From: Blastocatellia bacterium
GTDB taxonomy: Bacteria > Acidobacteriota > Blastocatellia > UBA7656
DNA length: 64,000 nt
Direction: 5' to 3'
Assembly (NCBI GenBank): GCA_035275065.1
Contig: DATENM010000082.1
Location: 1 to 64,000, forward strand
This document shows positions 11,294 through 19,018 of this stretch, in pieces (position 1 is the first letter of the stretch; every line of letters starts with the position of its first letter). The position numbers and the translations under genes were made by a program. Below the pieces are notes generated by a model. The model did no database searches, was not told the DNA's origin, and saw nothing but the letters and a program-made list of their open reading frames with translations.

Positions 11294-12049
11294 TTAGCCG
11301 GCGGCGCGGCTCAGCGGGCGTTTGAGTGAGTGGATGTTTTCGTTGTACAGCTCATATTCGTCTTTGACATTGTCGCTGGTCGCAAACAGCCAGAGCGGAT
11401 AAAGGTCGAGGAGAATCTTTTGCGCGCGATCTAAGAAGCGGCGTCGCGACAGGATCGGGTCGTTGGCCGAAAAGTGCTCGCCGACGACGAAGCTGTCGAG
11501 CTTTACCCAGCGCCGTGCTGTCTTTGGCAGCGGCCACTTCTGCGCCGGTCCCTGTTCGCTGTCGGCCAGCTCCCAATAGGTTTCGGCGATCTGCCGCTCT
11601 TCGAGATACCGCTCGAACAGGCGCAGGTTTTTGCGAATCCCTTCCTGCACACGGCCCGTGCGCCGCGGTTGGCTGCCGGGGTAAAAGCCGACCGAGACGC
11701 CATGCGCTTCCAGTCCGACGAAGAGCAGCGAGCCGGTCTTCCAGTTCTCGCCGCGGCGCGGAAAGCCGACATACATCCAGGGACGATACGGCGGGCGGTT
11801 GCGATGAAAGCGCAAGTCGTTGTTGATGCGGCTGATTGTCCGCCCGACGCGCGGCTCGGTGTCGAACGCTTCGTTGAGCATATGAATGATCGGGCCAAGG
11901 TCGGCAACGAAAGATTTAACCGGCGTCAGGACTTCGCTCTGATACTCGTAGCGGTGGGCGTCGAACCATTCGCGGCTGTTGTTTTCGGCAAGCGCGGAGA
12001 AGAACTGAAACAGTCCAGCCGAAAATCCTGAGAAACGGACGTGACTCAT
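11294..12049 (-). CDS. DUF2461 (TIGR02453) family protein
   Basis: 251 residues. Diagnostic segments are FSALAENNSREWFDAHR, ISRINNDLRFHRNRPPYRPW and SVGFYPGSQP. The family is widespread and uncharacterised. No signal peptide or membrane segment is seen. It converges with the YihY gene, 26 bp apart. The start is the first ATG; the region just upstream has no strong Shine-Dalgarno. Confidence 0.9.
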   Translation of the reverse strand: MSHVRFSGFSAGLFQFFSALAENNSREWFDAHRYEYQSEVLTPVKSFVADLGPIIHMLNEAFDTEPRVGRTISRINNDLRFHRNRPPYRPWMYVGFPRRGENWKTGSLLFVGLEAHGVSVGFYPGSQPRRTGRVQEGIRKNLRLFERYLEERQIAETYWELADSEQGPAQKWPLPKTARRWVKLDSFVVGEHFSANDPILSRRRFLDRAQKILLDLYPLWLFATSDNVKDEYELYNENIHSLKRPLSRAAG

Positions 12050-12265
12050 CTGCCGCCCTTTCGATGATCAAAGCCAACCCGATGGAAAATCTTTCTGCTG
12101 CCGTGAGCTTAATCGCTCGGTGCTGGCACTGTCAACCAGGGGCTCGGCGGCCTCTGTGCCTGAGCGTCCAGCCGGTCGCGAGGTTAAACACGCCTAAGTC
12201 TCTAACCACCTTTGCTTATAGAATTAAGCGTTAAACGCCGGTTCCGCCGGCTCCCTGCTTCAGGC

Positions 12266-12294
12266 TTGACAGCGCCGCACAGTTCTTTTACAAT
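12266..12294 (+). promoter_or_regulatory. Strong sigma70 promoter
   Basis: TTGACA (12266-12271), 17-bp spacer, TACAAT (12289-12294). The -35 is perfect and the -10 is 5/6. Transcription should begin near 12301, about 30 nt before the marR ATG at 12332. The AT-rich 12294-12325 stretch could hold an operator for MarR itself. Confidence 0.8.
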
Positions 12295-12331
12295 GTTAAT
12301 GTAGATTAAATATTAGTTCTAGCGAAACAAT

Positions 12332-12955
12332 ATGACGCGCAAACCCGACCCGGAGATGGAGAAAGTGCTTGATCGCTTTGCCGAGACGATGTTTCGGCTG
12401 ATGCTAGATCATCATCAGCGCCAGGCGGTCGAGATGTCCATGACCCTGCCACAAGCGCAGGCGTTAAGGCTGCTGATGGGTGGACCGCGCTCGACGGGCG
12501 ATCTGGCCACGACTTTACGCATCTCTGCGCCGGCAGTCACGCAGTTGACCGACCGTTTGCTGCGCAAGCAATTAATCGAGCGGCAGGCCGCCGACGGCGA
12601 CCGGCGCTCGGTGATGATCGCGCTTACGGAGCGGGGCCGGCATGCGGTTGAAAGTTTCCGCGAGCGGCGTCATACCATCATCAGCGGCGCGCTCGCATTT
12701 CTCGACGACCTGGCGCGCGCGCAGATCGTCCTGGCGTTGTCGAAGATGGTCGGGGCGCTGGAGCTGTACGAGGCCGATTTGCTCGGGCCGACATCCGAGG
12801 CGCGCAAGCTAACCGTAATTGCCAGGCGTGAGAAGAAAGCCGAAAAGGTTGGCAGCGCGGCGCAGACAGCGCCATCCGTCGCCGCAGCATCCAATGAAAT
12901 CACTCAGTGGAAGCCGGGGAACAGTAGTCGCAAAGTCAGAATGGAGTGGGACTAA
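12332..12955 (+). CDS. MarR-family transcriptional regulator
   Basis: 207 residues. The winged helix spans about 45-115: LRISAPAVTQLTDRLLRKQL is the recognition helix region and RQAADGDRRSVMIALTERG is the wing. MarR proteins bind as dimers and are often released by small phenolic or oxidant ligands. A C-terminal extension (about 160-207, Lys/Ser/Ala-rich) goes beyond the core. It lies 37 bp upstream of a secreted BON protein, with htrA next, so the three may form an envelope-stress group. The ligand is unknown. Confidence 0.9.
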   Translation: MTRKPDPEMEKVLDRFAETMFRLMLDHHQRQAVEMSMTLPQAQALRLLMGGPRSTGDLATTLRISAPAVTQLTDRLLRKQLIERQAADGDRRSVMIALTERGRHAVESFRERRHTIISGALAFLDDLARAQIVLALSKMVGALELYEADLLGPTSEARKLTVIARREKKAEKVGSAAQTAPSVAAASNEITQWKPGNSSRKVRMEWD

Positions 12956-12992
12956 CAAAAACAATAGTAGAGATTTTCAGGAGGTAAGAGAG

Positions 12993-13538
12993 ATGAGTAC
13001 GTTTAAAGGTAAAGTGCTTGCGCTGATAGCGACCCTCGCAATCGGCGCATCCGTCGCGGTCGCCGCGCCGGCCAGCTCGCCGCAGGACGACGCGCGCACG
13101 GCCAACAAGGTGCGCAAGGAGCTTGTTACATTGCCGTACTACGGCATGTTCGATAACCTTGCATACAAAGTTGAAGGCGGCACGGTGACGCTCTATGGCC
13201 AGGTGGTTGACGCCGTGACGCGCAAGGACGCTGAAAACCGCGTCAAGCGCATCGAAGGCGTCGAGCGCGTCATCAACAACATTCAGGTGTTGCCGGTTTC
13301 GGGGTTTGACAACACGATCCGCGTTCGCACCTACCGGGCGATTGCGCGCCAGGGCGGTCTCTACCGCTACTTCATGGGCGCAAACCCTTCGATTCACATT
13401 ATTGTGAACCGTGGCCGGGTGACGCTCGAAGGCGTGGTCTCGAACCGCATGGACAGTCAGCTCGCCTACATGGCCGCCCGCCAGGTGCCGGGTGTTTTTG
13501 AAGTCACCAACAACCTGCGCGTCGAAAACGAGCGCTAA
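12993..13538 (+). CDS. Secreted protein with two BON domains
   Basis: 181 residues; the ATG at 12993 is set by AGGAGG 9 nt upstream. A signal peptide ends around VAAPASS. Two BON units follow: residues 30-95, with YKVEGGTVTLYGQVVDAVTRK and ERVINNIQVLP, and residues 120-180, with IHIIVNRGRVTLEGVVSNR and VPGVFEVTNNLRVE. BON domains bind membranes or lipids and occur in periplasmic proteins such as OsmY. It follows marR by 37 bp. Confidence 0.88.
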   Translation: MSTFKGKVLALIATLAIGASVAVAAPASSPQDDARTANKVRKELVTLPYYGMFDNLAYKVEGGTVTLYGQVVDAVTRKDAENRVKRIEGVERVINNIQVLPVSGFDNTIRVRTYRAIARQGGLYRYFMGANPSIHIIVNRGRVTLEGVVSNRMDSQLAYMAARQVPGVFEVTNNLRVENER

Positions 13539-13545
13539 CCTGCAA

Positions 13546-13580
13546 TGCGCCGGGCGAGATAAGTGAACCCGCCCGGCGCA
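13546..13580 (+). terminator. Terminator-like hairpin after the BON gene
   Basis: 11-bp perfect stem (13546-13556 with 13570-13580), 13-nt loop. No U-tract follows, so it may be only a 3' stabilising hairpin. Confidence 0.4.
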
Positions 13581-13723
13581 ACAGCGTTAGCTTAATTGTA
13601 GCCCCTTGGGGGATGCTGGTGACAGGCAACCGGGAAGGTCAGACGGTCTTCGGCTCTCAGCCTGTTGTTAACGTTTCTGATGATTCAATAAAAGTTTAAG
13701 AATGGTTTTGGAGGTTGAACCAA

Positions 13724-15202
13724 ATGGGTGTGAATCTAAACAAGCTCAAGCAAACGCGGCGCGGCGTGGCTGCGCTGACGCTAGCGGTGGCGCTGGTCAT
13801 CGCATCGGGATTGGGAGTTGAAATCGAGAAGCGCGCCGCGGCGCAGCAGCAACAGGCGCTGCCGTCGCCCGCGGAGTTGTCGCGTACCTTTGTCGGTGTG
13901 GCCAAGCAGGTCAAGCCTGCCGTCGTCAACATTGACGTCGTCGAAAAGGCGCAGCGCCAGAGCATGCAGTTGCCGGAAGGCTTTCCGCAGATTCCCGGCA
14001 TGCCGCAATTCGGCGACGGCCAGCCGCACAAAGCGCGCGGCACAGGCTCGGGCGTCATCATCAGCCCGGACGGCTACATTCTGACCAACAACCACGTTGC
14101 CGGCGATGCCGAGCAGATCAAGGTGAAGCTGTCGGATGGGCGCGAGTTCAAAGCCAAGCGCATCGGCGCGGATAAAGAGACGGACATCGCGCTGATTAAG
14201 ATCGACGCGACCAACCTGCCTTATGCGAAGCTCGGCGATTCTGACAAGCTGGAGCAGGGCGAGTGGGTGCTGGCCATCGGCAGCCCGTTCGGCTTGCAGC
14301 AGACGATGACCGCCGGCATCGTGTCGGCGCTGGGCCGCGACCTCGGCGCACAGGGCGGCACTTTTACGAACTTCATCCAGACCGACGCGTCGATCAATCC
14401 CGGCAATTCGGGCGGCCCGCTCGTCAATATGTCGGGCGAAGTCGTCGGCATCAACACGATGATCTTCTCGCGTTCGGGCGGCAACGAAGGCGTCGGCTTT
14501 TCGATCCCCGCCAACCTGGTCAATAAGGTCTACGCGCAACTGCTCAAGAGCGGCAAGGTGACGCGTGCCTACCTCGGCCTCTATCCGCAAGAGATGACGC
14601 CGAGCATCGCGCGCATCGCCCGTTACAATGGCGAAACCGGCGTGCTGGTGCGTGACGTGTCAAAGGACGACAGCCCGGCGGCGCGCGCAGGCTTGCGCAG
14701 CGGCGACATCATCGTCGAACTGGATGGCAAGAAGGTCACTTCGCCGAAGCAGTTGACTGAAACCGTCGCCGACCTGCCCGTCGGCAAGGCGGTGGACGTG
14801 AAGTACATGCGCGAGGGTCGTCTGGAATCTACGAAAGTCACGCTCGGCGAGCGGCCCGGCCCGGACGACGAAGCGCAGCCGGCGAATAATGGCAACGATG
14901 AAGAAGGCGAGAACCCTGGCAAGCTGGGCGTTTCGATCACCAACCTGACGCCTGAGCTTGCCCGCCGCTTGAAGCTGCGCATCGCTTCGGGGGTCGTTGT
15001 CGGCGCGGTGCAGCCCGACAGTCCCGCCGATGACGCCGGCTTGCAGCGCGGCGACGTCATTCACCGCATCAACCAGATGCCGGTGAGCAGCCGCGCGGAT
15101 TTCCTGAAGGCAGTCGCGGCGCTCGGCGGCACGAAAGAAGTCGTGCTGCAAGTCGAGCGCCCCGGGCAGGGCTTGACCTTCCTGACCGTGACGCTGGAGT
15201 AA
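13724..15202 (+). CDS. HtrA/DegP-type periplasmic serine protease
   Basis: 492 residues; the ATG at 13724 is 9 nt after GGAGG (an in-frame TTG at 13715 overlaps that site). An N-terminal hydrophobic segment (residues 15-32) exports or anchors it. The catalytic triad is His124 (TNNHVAG), Asp154 (ETDIALI) and Ser229 (NPGNSGGP). Two PDZ domains follow, one around 275-370 (DDSPAARAGLRSGDIIVELDG) and one around 395-490 (PDSPADDAGLQRGDVIHRIN). It degrades or refolds misfolded envelope proteins. A strong intrinsic terminator closes the unit. Confidence 0.96.
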   Translation: MGVNLNKLKQTRRGVAALTLAVALVIASGLGVEIEKRAAAQQQQALPSPAELSRTFVGVAKQVKPAVVNIDVVEKAQRQSMQLPEGFPQIPGMPQFGDGQPHKARGTGSGVIISPDGYILTNNHVAGDAEQIKVKLSDGREFKAKRIGADKETDIALIKIDATNLPYAKLGDSDKLEQGEWVLAIGSPFGLQQTMTAGIVSALGRDLGAQGGTFTNFIQTDASINPGNSGGPLVNMSGEVVGINTMIFSRSGGNEGVGFSIPANLVNKVYAQLLKSGKVTRAYLGLYPQEMTPSIARIARYNGETGVLVRDVSKDDSPAARAGLRSGDIIVELDGKKVTSPKQLTETVADLPVGKAVDVKYMREGRLESTKVTLGERPGPDDEAQPANNGNDEEGENPGKLGVSITNLTPELARRLKLRIASGVVVGAVQPDSPADDAGLQRGDVIHRINQMPVSSRADFLKAVAALGGTKEVVLQVERPGQGLTFLTVTLE

Positions 15203-15262
15203 GCCTTCGGTGATTCGCCTCGCTGGCTGAGTGAGGCGGAAAGAAAACTTCTAAGTTTGACG

Positions 15263-15294
15263 AAGGGCGGCTCGCCGAGGGCCGCCCTTTTTTT
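15263..15294 (+). terminator. Intrinsic terminator after htrA
   Basis: 9-bp stem AAGGGCGGC (15263-15271) with 15281-15289, 9-nt loop, followed by a run of T to 15294. Confidence 0.9.
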
Positions 15295-15300
15295 GTCCGC

Positions 15301-15330
15301 CTGTCAGAAGCCTTGCGGCTCGCGTATAAT
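15301..15330 (+). promoter_or_regulatory. Predicted promoter with near-leaderless start
   Basis: CTGTCA (15301-15306), 18 bp, perfect TATAAT (15325-15330). The ATG at 15339 is only 8 nt past the -10 box, so the mRNA would start at or within about 2 nt of the start codon. No Shine-Dalgarno is present, which fits leaderless translation. Confidence 0.5.
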
Positions 15331-15338
15331 CAAACGCC

Positions 15339-16793
15339 ATGAAAAGAGCCCACGCTATCGCCCGCTTCCTGCTCGCAAGCATTCTCTTATTCACTCTGAT
15401 CGTGACTGCGTTGGCGCAGCGCCCGGCCAATCGTCCCGCGCCTGCCTATCCGGCGGCGCTGGTCACAGAGCTGCGGCAATTGCAGCAGGCGGCGCTGGCG
15501 AGTGATTACGCTTACACGCAAGTCGCTCACCTGTGCAACAACATCGGCCCGCGACTGAGCGGCTCGCCGCAGGCGGCACAGGCGGTCGAGTATGTTGCGT
15601 CTGAGCTTCGCCGGCTGGGTTTGCAAGTTCAGCTTCAGCGCGTGATGGTGCCACACTGGGTGCGCGGCGTCGAAATCGGCGAGCTGGTCGAGTTCAAAGG
15701 CCAGGCCCCGAACACGACACAAAAGATCGTCCTGACGGCGCTCGGCGGCAGCACCGCCACAGCCGCCGAAGGCGTCACGGCTGAGGTCGTCGTCGTCAAT
15801 AATTTCGAGGCGCTGCGCAGTCTGGGGCGCGAGCGCGTTGCCGGCAAGATCGTGCTGTTCAACACGGCTTACGACAAGCAGATGGCGGCGCAGGGCTTTG
15901 CCTTTGACGCCTACGGCCAGGCGGTCGTCTACCGCGGCGACGGCGCCAGCGAAGCGGCACGGCTGGGCGCGGTGGCGTCGCTGGTGCGCTCGGTGGGCAG
16001 CGCCGATTATCGTCTGCCGCACACCGGCGCGTTGCGCTATGCCGAAGACGCGCCGCGCATCCCTGCTGGCGCGGTGACGGCGGAAGACGCAGACCTGATG
16101 GCCTATCTGGCGGCGCAAGGCCGGCTGCGCATGCATCTGACGCTGACGCCGCAGACTCTGGCAGACGTTGAAAGCTACAACGTTGTTGCCGACCTCAAAG
16201 GCAGCGAGCATCCCGAACAGGTGGTCATCGTTTCCGGCCACCTCGATTCGTGGGACCTGGGCACAGGGGCGATTGACGACGCGTCGGGCGTCGCCGTCGC
16301 CATGCAGGTGGCCAATCTCTTCAAGCAGCTCAAGCTCAAGCCGAAGCGCACGCTTCGCGTCATCGCCTGGATGAACGAAGAAAACGGCTTGCGAGGCGGA
16401 GTCGGCTACGCCAAAGATTTTGCGGCGCAGTTAACCAATCACGTCGCGGCCATCGAGAGCGATTCGGGGCCGGGCCATCCTACGGGCATCTCTGGCCATG
16501 CCGGCGACGCGGCGATTGAGATGCTGCGTCCGCTGGCGCAGATTTTATTGAGTCAGGGCGCGGGCGTGTTGCGGCAGACAAAAGATGCGGAAGGCGCGGA
16601 CGTATCGCCGCTCGACGCGGCTGGGGTGCCGACCTTTGCGCCGGTTCAAGACGTGCGCCACTACTTCGACTATCACCACACGGCTGCCGACACGTTCGAC
16701 AAGATCAACCCGCGCGAGCTGGCCGAAAACGCCGCCGTGGTGGCGACGTTGGCTTACGCCATCGCCAGTCTGCCCGACGCGCTGCCGCGTTAA
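15339..16793 (+). CDS. Secreted M28-family zinc peptidase (carboxypeptidase Q-like)
   Basis: 484 residues with a signal peptide (residues 1-27, ending TALAQ). A PA-like insert lies in the middle (GKIVLFNTAYD). The di-zinc site follows the M28 pattern: His in SGHLDSWD, bridging Asp in GAIDDASG, the Glu pair in MNEENG, Asp in ESDSGPG, and a final His in DYHHTAADTFDK. It is expected to be an amino- or carboxypeptidase acting on small peptides outside the cytoplasm. The upstream promoter suggests a leaderless transcript. Confidence 0.93.
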   Translation: MKRAHAIARFLLASILLFTLIVTALAQRPANRPAPAYPAALVTELRQLQQAALASDYAYTQVAHLCNNIGPRLSGSPQAAQAVEYVASELRRLGLQVQLQRVMVPHWVRGVEIGELVEFKGQAPNTTQKIVLTALGGSTATAAEGVTAEVVVVNNFEALRSLGRERVAGKIVLFNTAYDKQMAAQGFAFDAYGQAVVYRGDGASEAARLGAVASLVRSVGSADYRLPHTGALRYAEDAPRIPAGAVTAEDADLMAYLAAQGRLRMHLTLTPQTLADVESYNVVADLKGSEHPEQVVIVSGHLDSWDLGTGAIDDASGVAVAMQVANLFKQLKLKPKRTLRVIAWMNEENGLRGGVGYAKDFAAQLTNHVAAIESDSGPGHPTGISGHAGDAAIEMLRPLAQILLSQGAGVLRQTKDAEGADVSPLDAAGVPTFAPVQDVRHYFDYHHTAADTFDKINPRELAENAAVVATLAYAIASLPDALPR

Positions 16794-16842
16794 GCCGGCG
16801 CGACGGCGCGAATCGGCGTTAACTTAATTTGCGATAACCTGC

Positions 16843-17244
16843 ATGACACACCTGTCACCAGCGCAGCAAATCCTGGCGCTCGACACGCCCGACCAGCACG
16901 AAACCTTCATTCGCGATCAATGGCCCGCGCTTGCGGCATTCGCCTGGGAGAAGTACCGCGCCGAAGGACGCGGCGCGATTGTTGTAGATTTGCGTCACGC
17001 GACGGTCGAGCAAGGAGCCATCAATGTGCCGACCGTTTATGTCGCCGAAGGCAGCGACCGGCTGGCGCGGCGCGGCGGCTGGCCGAACCCAGAGGTCGCC
17101 GAAGTCATCAACGACTACGACCCGGCGCAGGATGTGATCTTTATTTTCCTGAGACTCGACGGCGACGTCTTTCACTATAACGTCAGCGACGAGATGACGC
17201 CGCCGCTGGCAAGTCAAAAGGCAAAAGTAAAAAGTAAAAAGTGA
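16843..17244 (+). CDS. Conserved hypothetical protein
   Basis: 133 residues, cytoplasmic by composition. The segment AFAWEKYRAEGRGAIVVDL, followed by PTVYVAEGSDRLARRGGWP and VIFIFLRLDGDVFHYNVSD, looks like one compact alpha/beta domain; I cannot name it. The last residues (SQKAKVKSKK) are encoded by the left arm of the inverted repeat at 17216-17300, so the tail is probably acquired from the repeat. It follows the M28 peptidase by 49 bp and may share its transcript. Confidence 0.7.
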   Translation: MTHLSPAQQILALDTPDQHETFIRDQWPALAAFAWEKYRAEGRGAIVVDLRHATVEQGAINVPTVYVAEGSDRLARRGGWPNPEVAEVINDYDPAQDVIFIFLRLDGDVFHYNVSDEMTPPLASQKAKVKSKK

Positions 17245-17300
17245 CGGGGCGAGTGACGCCTTCCCCAAACTTTTGCCTTTTACCTTTTACCTTTTTACTT
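17216..17300. repeat. Inverted repeat of AAAAGTAAAAAG/CTTTTTAC words across two gene ends
   Basis: The left arm (17216-17241) is GGCAAAAG plus AAAAGTAAAAAG-type words; the right arm (17270-17300) is the imperfect complement. It overlaps the last codons of both convergent genes (16843-17244 and 17295-17693). It could act as a bidirectional terminator, but loop length and imperfect pairing make that uncertain. Confidence 0.65.
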
Positions 17301-17693
17301 GAAGGCGTTGCCGCAATTCAAACAGCGATGCGGCTCTTTGACGAGCAGCAAAAAGAGCGACAGAAAGCATGTAAAGGTCGCCAGCACGACGGCGACGATG
17401 ATGGCCCAGACCGGCGTGCCGCCTTTGCTGACGTTGGTGCTGCCGCAACGCGGGCAGGTGAGCTGCCCCCAGACCGCCGGTTGCGGCTGCGGGGCATAGA
17501 CGGGCGGCGCGGGCGGCGTTTGATAATTCTGCGGCTGCGCGAATGGCTCCTTGTAGCCGCCGGCTTCCGGCGGCGGCACCGAAGGCAGATAGCCGGAATC
17601 CGGCGCCGCTCCACTCTCTTCCAGGTTATATCCACAGAACCGGCAAAAGTTCGAATCACCGCGATTGTCTGTTCCACATTGCGGACAGTTCAT
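17295..17693 (-). CDS. Zinc-ribbon membrane protein
   Basis: 132 residues. An N-terminal zinc ribbon (MNCPQCG then NFCRFCGYNL) is followed by a Pro/Gln-rich linker at about 30-75, a second Cys pair (LTCPRCGSTNV), a hydrophobic helix at about 92-117 (WAIIVAVVLATFTCFLSLFL) and a final CLNCGNAF pair. The protein therefore presents zinc-binding knuckles on both sides of a membrane helix. Its layout echoes the zinc ribbon plus Pro-rich linker of the gene at 1-864. Function unknown. Confidence 0.78.
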   Translation of the reverse strand: MNCPQCGTDNRGDSNFCRFCGYNLEESGAAPDSGYLPSVPPPEAGGYKEPFAQPQNYQTPPAPPVYAPQPQPAVWGQLTCPRCGSTNVSKGGTPVWAIIVAVVLATFTCFLSLFLLLVKEPHRCLNCGNAFK

Positions 17694-17814
17694 GAATGCA
17701 GTCTCCTCGTTTCACTTATCACCCATAAATCGGCTGCGGCGATTTTTTGTCGGCGCGTCGTTTTTGTCAAGCAAGCCATCGCCTGATGCGCGACTCGACC
17801 CGTGCGCCGGCCTC

Positions 17815-17830
17815 TGGCGCTCGGCTTGCG
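17815..17830 (+). promoter_or_regulatory. Candidate sigma54 promoter
   Basis: TGGCGC (17815-17820), 5 bp, TTGCG (17826-17830); the GG and GC dinucleotides are 10 bp apart as sigma54 requires. The -24 box is 5/6. Transcription would start near 17841, about 90 nt before the DUF5666 gene. Confidence 0.4.
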
Positions 17831-17933
17831 CACAACGCTCGGCAATCATTCTTTTATGGCGAGCGCAGGTATTTTTTCGACTGCCGGTGGCTCCCTTAAG
17901 GTGTAGACCAAGAAGAATCACCAGGAGGTTATG

Positions 17934-18956
17934 ATGAAGAGCAAAGTTCTCAGCGCCCTGTCCATGCTCGCGCTTATGTCGAGTCTGTTGGTGACAGCCT
18001 ATGCGGGCCACGAGAAGGAAAACAAATTCACCGGCACCGTCGAGAGCATGCCGAGCAATGGTTTCGTCGGCGACTGGCGCGTTGCGGGGCGCACGGTTCA
18101 TGTCACAAGCGCCACGCGCATCAACCAGGAAGATGGCCGGATCAGCGTTGGCGCCGTGGTCAAAGTTGAGGGTCAGAGCCGCCCGGACAATTCGGTTGAC
18201 GCAACCGAGATCGAACTACGCGAGGCGGCCGCGGGCGGCGGCAGTGGCGGCGACGATAATCACAACGGGACACAATTCAAAGGGACGATTGAGAGCTTCC
18301 CGGCTGGCTTCGTCGGTGACTGGCGCGTCGGCGGGCGCACGGTTCACGTCACCTCTTCAACCCGCATCGAGACCAATGATGGGCCGGTCGCGGTCGGTGC
18401 CTTTGTTGAAATCGAAGGCACGTTACGCGCCGACGGCTCGATGGACGCCACGAAGATCGAAGTCAAATCGAACCCCGCCGGCGGCGATGGCCGCGACGAA
18501 TTGAAGGGCACCATCGAGAGCTTGCCTAACACGCAGGGCTTCATTGGCGACTGGCGCGTTGCGGGGCGCACCGTTCACGTCACATCAGCGACCGTCATCA
18601 ACGCCGAGCACGGCGCGGTCGCGGTTGGCGCATCGGTTGAAATCCAGGGCACGCAGCAAGCCGATGGCTCGATCACTGCCACGCGCGTCGAAGTCAATCC
18701 GAGCAACGGCGGCGGCGGCAATAACGACGAAGGCCAGCCGGCCAACTTCAAGGGCACGATTGAGAGCTTGCCGAACACGGCGGATTTAACCGGCGACTGG
18801 ACGATCAGCGGGCGCACGGTTCACGTCGTCTCCTCGACCCGGCTCACCCGCGAGCACGGCGCGTTTGCCGTCGGCGTGCGCGTCAAGGTCAAAGGCATGA
18901 TGATGAGCGACGGCACAATCGTCGCCACCAAGATTCAAGTGCGCGATTCGCAGTAA
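17934..18956 (+). CDS. Secreted protein of four DUF5666-like repeats
   Basis: 340 residues; the ATG at 17934 is 5 nt after AGGAGG, whereas the ATG at 17931 is only 2 nt away. A signal peptide (ends VTAYAG) is followed by four repeats of about 75 residues. Each contains FxGTVES or FKGTIES, GDWRVAGRTVHVTSATRI (last copy GDWTISGRTVHVV), a VGAxVxVEG strand and DGSxxATxIEV. Gly/Asn/Asp-rich linkers join the repeats (GGGSGGDDNHN). The repeat is a small beta-barrel of the DUF5666 type with unknown ligand. Repeats are also similar at the nucleotide level, suggesting recent internal duplication. Confidence 0.85.
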   Translation: MKSKVLSALSMLALMSSLLVTAYAGHEKENKFTGTVESMPSNGFVGDWRVAGRTVHVTSATRINQEDGRISVGAVVKVEGQSRPDNSVDATEIELREAAAGGGSGGDDNHNGTQFKGTIESFPAGFVGDWRVGGRTVHVTSSTRIETNDGPVAVGAFVEIEGTLRADGSMDATKIEVKSNPAGGDGRDELKGTIESLPNTQGFIGDWRVAGRTVHVTSATVINAEHGAVAVGASVEIQGTQQADGSITATRVEVNPSNGGGGNNDEGQPANFKGTIESLPNTADLTGDWTISGRTVHVVSSTRLTREHGAFAVGVRVKVKGMMMSDGTIVATKIQVRDSQ

Positions 18957-18981
18957 ATCTCTAACCCGGCCACAGTCCCCG

Positions 18982-19015
18982 AAGGTGCGAGGTTGCCGAG
19001 CCTCGCACCTTTTGC
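18982..19015 (+). terminator. Intrinsic terminator after the DUF5666 gene
   Basis: 11-bp perfect stem (AAGGTGCGAGG, 18982-18992, with 19001-19011), 8-nt loop, then TTTT. It ends next to the convergent eutBC stop codon at 19019. Confidence 0.8.
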
Positions 19016-19018
19016 ACT

